This document shows positions 5,699-10,546 of a DNA stretch of 10,546 bases, piece after piece (the stretch's first letter is position 1; every line of letters starts with the position of its first letter). This stretch comes from Marinagarivorans sp. UBA5868 (GTDB lineage: Bacteria; Pseudomonadota; Gammaproteobacteria; Pseudomonadales; Cellvibrionaceae): the NCBI GenBank assembly GCA_002432095.1, contig DJFQ01000208.1, forward strand, positions 12,441 to 22,986, in the 5' to 3' direction. Both the position numbers and the translations under genes were made by a program. The notes below the pieces were generated by a model, which did no database searches, was not told the origin of the DNA, and saw only the letters and a list, made by a program, of their open reading frames with translations.

Positions 5699-6459
5699 GC
5701 CAAGCCACAGACGTAGGGTTGTTGCGTGACAATAACGAGGACGCGATATGGAGCGATGCGAAACTCGGCCTTTGGGTGGTGGCGGACGGCATGGGCGGAC
5801 ATGCGGCTGGCGAGGTGGCCAGCGACATCACTGTCAACGTGATCAGCGATGGCATTCGCCAGGGCAGGTCTATCAAGGACGCAATTAATGCGGCTCATTT
5901 GGCGGTGCTGGACGCAGCACGTGATGGCTCTGGCAAGTACGGTATGGGTTCTACTGTCGTCGCTTTGCATTCTTTGGGCAATCGATACGAAATCGCGTGG
6001 GTTGGTGACAGCCGCGCCTATCTTTGGTCCGACCGAGATAAAGATGGTTTTAGTCTTCAACAGCTCACCATTGATCACTCCTACGTACAAATGCTTTATC
6101 AATCTGGAATTATCTCTGCCGACGAGATGTCTGGCCATCCGGAAAAAAATGTCATTACCCAATGCCTGGGATCAATGGAACTCCATGAGCTGAAAGTCGA
6201 TGTGGTGGAAGGCAGCTGGCACAAATACGATTGGATACTATTGTGCAGCGACGGGCTGAGTGACACGGTAAGTGATCAGCAGATCTGCGACATATTGCAC
6301 GGCGCGGAGAGCACGGATCTCGCCGTGAGCGCTCTGGTTCAAGCGGCGCTCGCCAACGGCGGCAAGGACAATATATCGGTAATCATTGTGACCGCACCCG
6401 GCACCTCCAGCATCGTAGACCGACTGAAAACGATTGGTCGCTGGTGTCAACCCAAATAA
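5680..6459 (+). CDS. PP2C-type Ser/Thr protein phosphatase
   Basis: This 259-residue cytoplasmic phosphatase should remove phosphate from Ser and Thr residues of proteins using two metal ions. All family motifs are present in order: RDNNED at 16-21 (metal ligand Asp21), ADGMGGHAAGEVAS at 35-48 (Asp37), GMGSTVV at 88-94, WVGDSRAYLW at 107-116, ITQCLG at 159-164, CSDGLSD at 189-195 (Asp191) and GKDNISVIIV at 228-237 (Asp230). Its length matches single-domain bacterial enzymes of the Stp/PppA type, with no regulatory or membrane domain. The start at 5680 is forced, because the better-placed ATG at 5661 is out of frame; the duplication probably lowers expression. It is divergent from an FHA-domain gene, suggesting that both work on the same phosphoproteins. 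Such pairs occur in type VI secretion and in general Ser/Thr kinase circuits, but no secretion genes are visible. Confidence 0.93.
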   Translation: MSGRNYSQATDVGLLRDNNEDAIWSDAKLGLWVVADGMGGHAAGEVASDITVNVISDGIRQGRSIKDAINAAHLAVLDAARDGSGKYGMGSTVVALHSLGNRYEIAWVGDSRAYLWSDRDKDGFSLQQLTIDHSYVQMLYQSGIISADEMSGHPEKNVITQCLGSMELHELKVDVVEGSWHKYDWILLCSDGLSDTVSDQQICDILHGAESTDLAVSALVQAALANGGKDNISVIIVTAPGTSSIVDRLKTIGRWCQPK

Positions 6460-6479
6460 ATAACCCCACACCCAAATAA
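6450..6479 (+). repeat. Direct repeat at the PP2C stop codon
   Basis: ACCCAAATAA occurs at 6450-6459, where it contains the phosphatase stop codon (TAA), and again at 6470-6479, a 20-bp period. Along with the 17-bp and 19-bp tandem repeats it is another short duplication placed at a gene end. The remainder of the spacer to 6644 shows no clear terminator hairpin. Confidence 0.6.
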
Positions 6480-6644
6480 CAATCGTTGTCCGGCGCTTTA
6501 ATTGCGGGCTATGGTTGCTTTTCTCATCTAAACTCACACTATTAACATCATAACCAATTCGTCGCACACGCCAACACGACACACGTACCGCTGCGCTTAT
6601 CCTATTGACACTAACAAGAGCGCATGGAATTTGGGGAAAGAACC

Positions 6645-7178
6645 ATGGCCGAGCCATTTTTGCCGAGTGGAGATTGTTATCTTTGGCTTCCAGATATCCT
6701 CTGGTTACATGTGATATCCAATGCGGTTATAGCGCTCTCATATCTGCTGATCCCTCTGACACTTTACGTGTTCGTGAGGCGAAACCAACATCGGCTACCC
6801 CATAAGGATCTGGCCTACTTATTCATCTCGTTTATTTTCTTTTGCGGCCTTTCTCACGCTGCGGAGATTTATACCACTTGGGTTCCAGTGTATCGGTTTG
6901 AAGGCTGGTTGAAAGCGATCACGGCTTCGGTTTCCATTGTCACAGCATTGGTTCTGTTGCCCAAGCTGCCGGATTTATTGATCAATGGCGGAGAACCAAA
7001 AAAATATACGCATATGGAGGAACAGCAACGGGCATTGGAAGCTCGGCTTACACAGATGAATTCACTTTACGAAGCGTCACTGGGGCGCGAGGAACGCATC
7101 GTTCAGCTGAAAAAAGAAATCAATCAGGAATTGATCAAACAGGGACTGCCACCACGCTATCGCATCCACGACGACTGA
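6645..7178 (+). CDS. Stand-alone ethylene-binding-domain-like membrane sensor
   Basis: The protein has 177 residues with three membrane helices (about 18-45, 55-75, 85-108) followed by a charged coiled coil (about 123-163), and no kinase domain. The helices match the ethylene-binding domain of ETR1 and related bacterial sensors. Helix 1 has SNAVIALSYLLIP, with Tyr33, Ile36 and Pro37 matching ETR1 Tyr32, Ile35 and Pro36. Helix 2 has IFFCGLSH, with Cys67 and His71 matching the copper ligands Cys65 and His69. Helix 3 has Lys90 matching Lys91. The ETR1 Asp25 position is Asn26 here. The coiled coil with REERIVQLKKEIN and a Pro-Pro-Arg-Tyr end resembles linkers that precede PAS or kinase domains in fused receptors. 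The next kinase gene begins 3 bp after the stop, so this is probably the sensory half of a split receptor. I chose the ATG at 6645 (GGGGAAAG upstream); an ATG at 6624 would add seven residues. Whether it binds ethylene is unproven. Confidence 0.85.
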   Translation: MAEPFLPSGDCYLWLPDILWLHVISNAVIALSYLLIPLTLYVFVRRNQHRLPHKDLAYLFISFIFFCGLSHAAEIYTTWVPVYRFEGWLKAITASVSIVTALVLLPKLPDLLINGGEPKKYTHMEEQQRALEARLTQMNSLYEASLGREERIVQLKKEINQELIKQGLPPRYRIHDD

Positions 7179-7181
7179 ACA

Positions 7182-9023
7182 ATGCCAGGACGATATTACT
7201 GTTACATCGCCGGAGCTCTGTTGCTATTTGTATTAATTGCAGCAACAGGCACCACCCTGTCCGGAATATTAAACAATCTGGACTTGTTGGCCCAGCAACT
7301 CGGTGCACAAGCGGACAGCGCTGCATCGAATATTGAACTGATCGCGCAAATTAAATCCGCGATTTCCAACTGGACACTGTTTAGCACTTTGCTTATCTGT
7401 TCACTGCTGATGCTGTTTGCCACGCCGTTCACCGTTCAACACTATCGAACGCTCGGCGAAATCCGCAACACCAATATCCGCCTGAACAACCAGGCAGCGA
7501 CTTTGCGCGCTACACATCGAACCATCGACAACATGCTCGAAGACATCATCTACGAGAAAAAGCGCACTTCCAGAACCTCTGAAATCAATGCCCGGCTTGC
7601 AGCGATCATTAACAGCGCGGAAGATGCCATTTTCTCTCTCAACATGGCCGGCTACATCACCACTGCCAACGAAGCGGCTTTGCGTGTTTTTGGAGAGAAT
7701 TGCGAGGGAAAATTATTTCTGAACCTGTTTCCCTCCTCCGCCGGAGCCAAACTGAAAACATTGCTGATGACCACGGCAGAGCAAAATGCAGGGTCGACGC
7801 TGGACATCAGCATCGAGAAAAAAAAGCAGCGCATCGACCTATCACTAACGATCTCCCCAATCCATTCCGACCAGCAGGAAATCATTGGATTCTCTGTGAT
7901 TGCCAAGGATATTTCCAACACTAAGCTCGAAGAAGAACGGTTCCGGATGGCGGTGGAAGCAGCACCGAACGCCATGATCATGGTAAATCAGGAAGGCAAT
8001 ATCGTATTGATCAATAGCGAAGCTGAATCCATGTTCGGCTATGCGAAAGAGGAACTTGTCGGGCAATCCATTTCCCAACTTGTCCCACCAAGTCTGCGCT
8101 CTTTGCACCATCTTTATATGCAAAATTATTTTGAAGCACCGGACCGCCGCGATATGGGACGCGGCTCAAATGACTTGCAGGGGCAACGTAAAGATGGAGA
8201 ATTGTTTCCTATTGAAGTGGGCCTCACTCCGATTACGGTGGACAAAGAAAACTACATTATCAGCTCCATTATTGACATCAGCGAGCGCTTGCAGCAACAA
8301 CGCGCGCTGAAAAACTTAAACGTGGAATTGCGACGAAAAAACCAGGAGATGGAGCAGTTTATTTATGCTGTCTCTCACGATCTCAAAGCGCCACTGGTTA
8401 CCATCGCTGGATTTGCCAATCGGCTGAAAAATGCAGAAGATCTTCAGCTGCACGACGACCATCGTCACAAGCTGGACCGAATACTGGCCAATGTCCGCTC
8501 CATGGAATCGTTACTCCAAGACCTGTTGCATTTGTCGCGCATTATCAAACGAGATCTGGAAAAAGCCCCGGTCGACACCAACGCCACCCTCCAGCATGTG
8601 CTGGACTCTCTCGAAGGCGACATTAAAAAAAGCGGCGCGGTTATTCAAGTCGAAGGAACTTTGCCGCAACTGTACGCACAGGAAAGCCTGCTATTTCAAT
8701 GCATACAAAATGTGATTTCAAACGCGCTGAAATATTGCAAGCCAGACGTGAGTCCCGTGATCACCATTAGTGCAGCGAGTGAAACCGGGCACTCAGGTGT
8801 ATGCATTCGCGACAACGGAATTGGCATCGCCGAGCATCATCAAGAACGTATTTTTCATGTATTCGAACGCCTGAATCCCGAATCTGCAGAGGGCAGTGGC
8901 GTCGGTTTATCCATCGTCAAAACGATTATGGAAAAGCATTCAGGCAAGATTATTTTGGAGTCTACTGTCGGTCAGGGCACCAGCTTCATCATGCTTTTTC
9001 CGGATCTGAAGGGGCTTCCATGA
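7182..9023 (+). CDS. Membrane PAS-PAS sensor histidine kinase
   Basis: The 613-residue inner-membrane kinase has two membrane helices (about 7-27 and 66-86) around a short periplasmic loop of roughly 40 residues, then a helical linker, two PAS domains (about 134-247 and 251-372), and a transmitter. The HisKA box YAVSHDLKAPL carries the phospho-acceptor His399. The HATPase domain shows QNVISNALKY (N box, Asn510 and Asn514), DNGIGI at 544-549, FERL at 561-564 and GSGVGLSIV at 571-579. The H-box wording SHDLKAPL is typical of phytochrome-like kinases. No receiver is fused; a separate receiver gene overlaps its end by 4 bp (ATGA), which strongly suggests translational coupling and partnership. 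The loop is too small for a typical periplasmic ligand domain, so sensing may come from the PAS domains or from the membrane protein encoded just upstream. The ATG at 7182 gives an N-terminal membrane helix preceded by Arg4. Confidence 0.93.
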   Translation: MPGRYYCYIAGALLLFVLIAATGTTLSGILNNLDLLAQQLGAQADSAASNIELIAQIKSAISNWTLFSTLLICSLLMLFATPFTVQHYRTLGEIRNTNIRLNNQAATLRATHRTIDNMLEDIIYEKKRTSRTSEINARLAAIINSAEDAIFSLNMAGYITTANEAALRVFGENCEGKLFLNLFPSSAGAKLKTLLMTTAEQNAGSTLDISIEKKKQRIDLSLTISPIHSDQQEIIGFSVIAKDISNTKLEEERFRMAVEAAPNAMIMVNQEGNIVLINSEAESMFGYAKEELVGQSISQLVPPSLRSLHHLYMQNYFEAPDRRDMGRGSNDLQGQRKDGELFPIEVGLTPITVDKENYIISSIIDISERLQQQRALKNLNVELRRKNQEMEQFIYAVSHDLKAPLVTIAGFANRLKNAEDLQLHDDHRHKLDRILANVRSMESLLQDLLHLSRIIKRDLEKAPVDTNATLQHVLDSLEGDIKKSGAVIQVEGTLPQLYAQESLLFQCIQNVISNALKYCKPDVSPVITISAASETGHSGVCIRDNGIGIAEHHQERIFHVFERLNPESAEGSGVGLSIVKTIMEKHSGKIILESTVGQGTSFIMLFPDLKGLP

Positions 9024-9460
9024 ACAGATCCAGCGCCTCGATTCTTATCGTAGAAGACAACCCAGACCACGCGGAACTCATTGAAGCCACCATCCGCGAT
9101 TGTGAGCCGGGCATTAGAATTTTGAACCTTAAAAACGGTGAAGAGGCACTGGAACATCTCACGCTTTTGAAATCCCAAAGCGCCCCGACACCCGACTTGA
9201 TATTTATGGACATTAAAATGCCGCGTATGAATGGCATTGAAACGTTAATTGCCTTGAAGCAGGATATCTACATGAGGGATATACCGGTCATCATGCTGAG
9301 CACCTCCACCAACGAATCGGAAATGCGCATCTGTCTGAAATCAGGTGCCGAAATTTATTTGGCAAAGCCCTTGCAGGCTGAGACCTTCAAACAACAAATT
9401 CGCCCTCTTCTCGAAGGTTGGAGTAAGGCGCACCGCAAGAACCTTAACCAAACAATCTGA
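9020..9460 (+). CDS. Single-domain response regulator (Rcp1-like)
   Basis: This 146-residue protein is a lone receiver domain without output domain. Acidic residues Glu12 and Asp13 (IVEDNPDHAEL), phospho-acceptor Asp64 (FMDIKMPRMNG), Ser94 in MLSTSTN, and Lys116 with Pro117 (YLAKP) are all present, so it should be phosphorylated normally. The extended loop before Asp64 (LKSQSAPTPDLIFMD) and the MRDIPVIMLSTS wording are typical of small regulators paired with phytochrome-like kinases. Its ATG overlaps the kinase stop codon (ATGA) and has AAGGGG upstream. It probably takes phosphate from the kinase encoded before it and passes the signal by protein contact, perhaps to the receiver-kinase fusion encoded next, 19 bp downstream. 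Confidence 0.93.
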   Translation: MNRSSASILIVEDNPDHAELIEATIRDCEPGIRILNLKNGEEALEHLTLLKSQSAPTPDLIFMDIKMPRMNGIETLIALKQDIYMRDIPVIMLSTSTNESEMRICLKSGAEIYLAKPLQAETFKQQIRPLLEGWSKAHRKNLNQTI

Positions 9461-9479
9461 CTTTCCCGGAGAAGGTAGC

Positions 9480-10546
9480 ATGCATATCTTGATCGCTGAG
9501 GACAATCAGGATCATCTGGAACTGATTGTCGACATGCTGAAAAGCAGTTTTGGCAAACAATGCAAAATCCACCATCATGGCTCACTGCTGGATGCGCTCC
9601 GCTACCTCGACCGGCAAAGGGTCGACATATTCCTCTGCGATCTAAAACTGCCGGACTCTCCCATTCACAACACTGTCGAACGAATCAAAGCTTTAGACGA
9701 TGCGCCGCCCATTATTGTTTTAACCTCGCTGCACGATGATGAACTTGCGCAGCAGCTGGTGAAAGAAGGCATTCAGGATTTTCTGCCTAAAGATGAGCTT
9801 ACACCATCACAATTGGTGCGCGCCTGTCATTACGCTATCGAGCGAAAAAAACTCACGCGCTCGCTATTGGAGAAAAATGAAGATTACAAAGCGTTTTGTT
9901 ACAGCTTGACACACGATTTCAAAAGCAGCTTGTGGCAGGTATCCCGGTTTGCACAGATCTTCAAGCTGGAAACCCAAAAAAAATATCCGCAGGATGATTC
10001 TCTGCCTTACCAATATTTGGACAAGATATCGACAAAAATCGAAAGCATTCAGAAGCTCATCGAAGATCTGCAGGATTTTTTGTCCATCGACTCCTTGATG
10101 GAGCACTATCAACCTATATCTCTTACTTTGGCCGCGCGCAACGCGGCGGACATGCTGGGTGAAACAGTCGCACGCAAAAATGGCAGCATTGAGGTGGAAG
10201 ATTTACCAAAGGTCAGCGGCAACATCTCACAGATGCAGCTCCTATTTTCAAACCTTATCAGCAATGCCATCAAATACAATGACAGCAAACGGCCATTGGT
10301 AAAAATTTACGGCGGAGAGCAAAACGAAACTGGAGTTTGCGTGATTATTGAAGACAATGGCATCGGCATTCCGCCAGACAAAGTGACGGCGATTTTCGCA
10401 CCTTTCGAGCGGCTGCATCGTGAAGATCAATATTCGGGGTCAGGATTGGGCTTGAGCATCGTGAAACGCATCATGCAGTCCCACGGCGGTAGAATTCAGG
10501 TTGCGTCAACCCTCGGGGAGGGAACGCGTTTTATTTTGCAATTTCC
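9480..10546 (+). CDS. Receiver-histidine kinase fusion (3' end outside window)
   Basis: The reading frame is open from the ATG at 9480 to the window edge (355 codons, no stop). GGAGAAGG at 9468-9475 is a strong ribosome binding site. Order is receiver first, kinase second, the reverse of usual hybrid kinases. The receiver (1-120) has Glu7-Asp8, phospho-acceptor Asp54 (FLCDLKLPDS), Thr82 and Lys104. A helical linker (105-135) leads to a HisKA-like segment with His145 in YSLTHDFKSSL, where the usual proline after the His-Asp box (KAPL or RTPL) is replaced by Ser. The HATPase domain is intact: SNLISNAIKY (N box), EDNGIGIP, FERL and GSGLGLSIV, ending near the family's usual C terminus, so only a little is missing. 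There is no membrane segment. The protein should be cytoplasmic, a kinase or phosphatase controlled by its own receiver, likely a second step in this operon's relay. Confidence 0.92.
   Translation, partial: MHILIAEDNQDHLELIVDMLKSSFGKQCKIHHHGSLLDALRYLDRQRVDIFLCDLKLPDSPIHNTVERIKALDDAPPIIVLTSLHDDELAQQLVKEGIQDFLPKDELTPSQLVRACHYAIERKKLTRSLLEKNEDYKAFCYSLTHDFKSSLWQVSRFAQIFKLETQKKYPQDDSLPYQYLDKISTKIESIQKLIEDLQDFLSIDSLMEHYQPISLTLAARNAADMLGETVARKNGSIEVEDLPKVSGNISQMQLLFSNLISNAIKYNDSKRPLVKIYGGEQNETGVCVIIEDNGIGIPPDKVTAIFAPFERLHREDQYSGSGLGLSIVKRIMQSHGGRIQVASTLGEGTRFILQF

Noticed and set aside
4642..6459. FHA plus PP2C as part of a type VI secretion cluster
   Set aside because: No tss genes, no kinase of the PpkA type and no effector or immunity genes are visible in the window; the pairing alone is not enough.
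6515..6545. TTGCTT ... TATTAA as a promoter upstream of the sensor operon
   Set aside because: The spacing is 19 bp and both boxes are only partial matches; too weak to annotate.
6605..6632. Perfect TTGACA (6605-6610) as a -35 box for the sensor operon
   Set aside because: With 16-18 bp spacing the -10 region reads GAATTT or AATTTG and lies at the start codon region; transcription would begin almost at or beyond the ATG, so I do not call a promoter.
8801..9019. N-terminal extension of the response regulator frame upstream of 9020
   Set aside because: This part overlaps the kinase ATPase domain in another frame, and the receiver fold begins right after the ATG at 9020, which has its own AAGGGG site.

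Overview
The window looks like a chromosomal segment of a free-living gammaproteobacterium. Base composition is moderate. An ABC-F gene of the Uup type lies divergent from a soluble lytic transglycosylase gene, an arrangement I recall from Pseudomonas. The two-component gene content would suit a Cellvibrio/Saccharophagus/Teredinibacter-like marine or soil lineage, but this placement is an inference; nothing here fixes the genus. I see no tRNA, rRNA, CRISPR array, insertion sequence or prophage gene.

Layout. (1) 1-149 (-) is the 5' end of an ABC-F ATPase gene (uup). After a 222-bp divergent spacer with two inverted repeats comes slt (372-2342, +), a periplasmic lytic transglycosylase. (2) 2370-2936 (+) is a small helical protein with a CheZ-like D-x-x-x-Q helix and an acidic/hydrophobic tail. 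It converges on a glutaredoxin-like gene (2967-3212, -) across a three-copy 17-bp tandem repeat that holds both stop codons. (3) A minus-strand run of an FHA-domain membrane protein (5502-4642), an unrecognised soluble protein (4569-3277) and the glutaredoxin-like gene has strong RNA hairpins at two gene borders. (4) Divergent from the FHA gene is a PP2C-type Ser/Thr phosphatase (5680-6459). Its start codon region is tandemly duplicated, creating a 9-codon upstream ORF that takes the good ribosome binding site. (5) 6645-10546 (+) is a tight four-gene signalling operon: a stand-alone three-helix membrane protein related to the ethylene-binding domain of ETR1-type receptors, a PAS-PAS histidine kinase, a single-domain response regulator, and a receiver-histidine kinase fusion that runs off the window.

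How the genes may work together. The last operon reads as a split receptor and phosphorelay: a membrane sensor module without a transmitter, a separate membrane kinase, a diffusible receiver and a second receiver-coupled kinase. The FHA protein and PP2C phosphatase form a divergent phospho-Ser/Thr signalling pair, with no Ser/Thr kinase visible here. The CheZ-like protein could be a phosphatase for a receiver protein, but no partner can be assigned from sequence alone.

Most notable points: the split ethylene-receptor-like system with an Asp-to-Asn change at a ligand-site position, the duplicated PP2C start, the CheZ-like protein, the 37-nt hairpin in the end of the FHA gene, and recurring short tandem duplications (17, 19 and 20 bp) at gene ends and starts.
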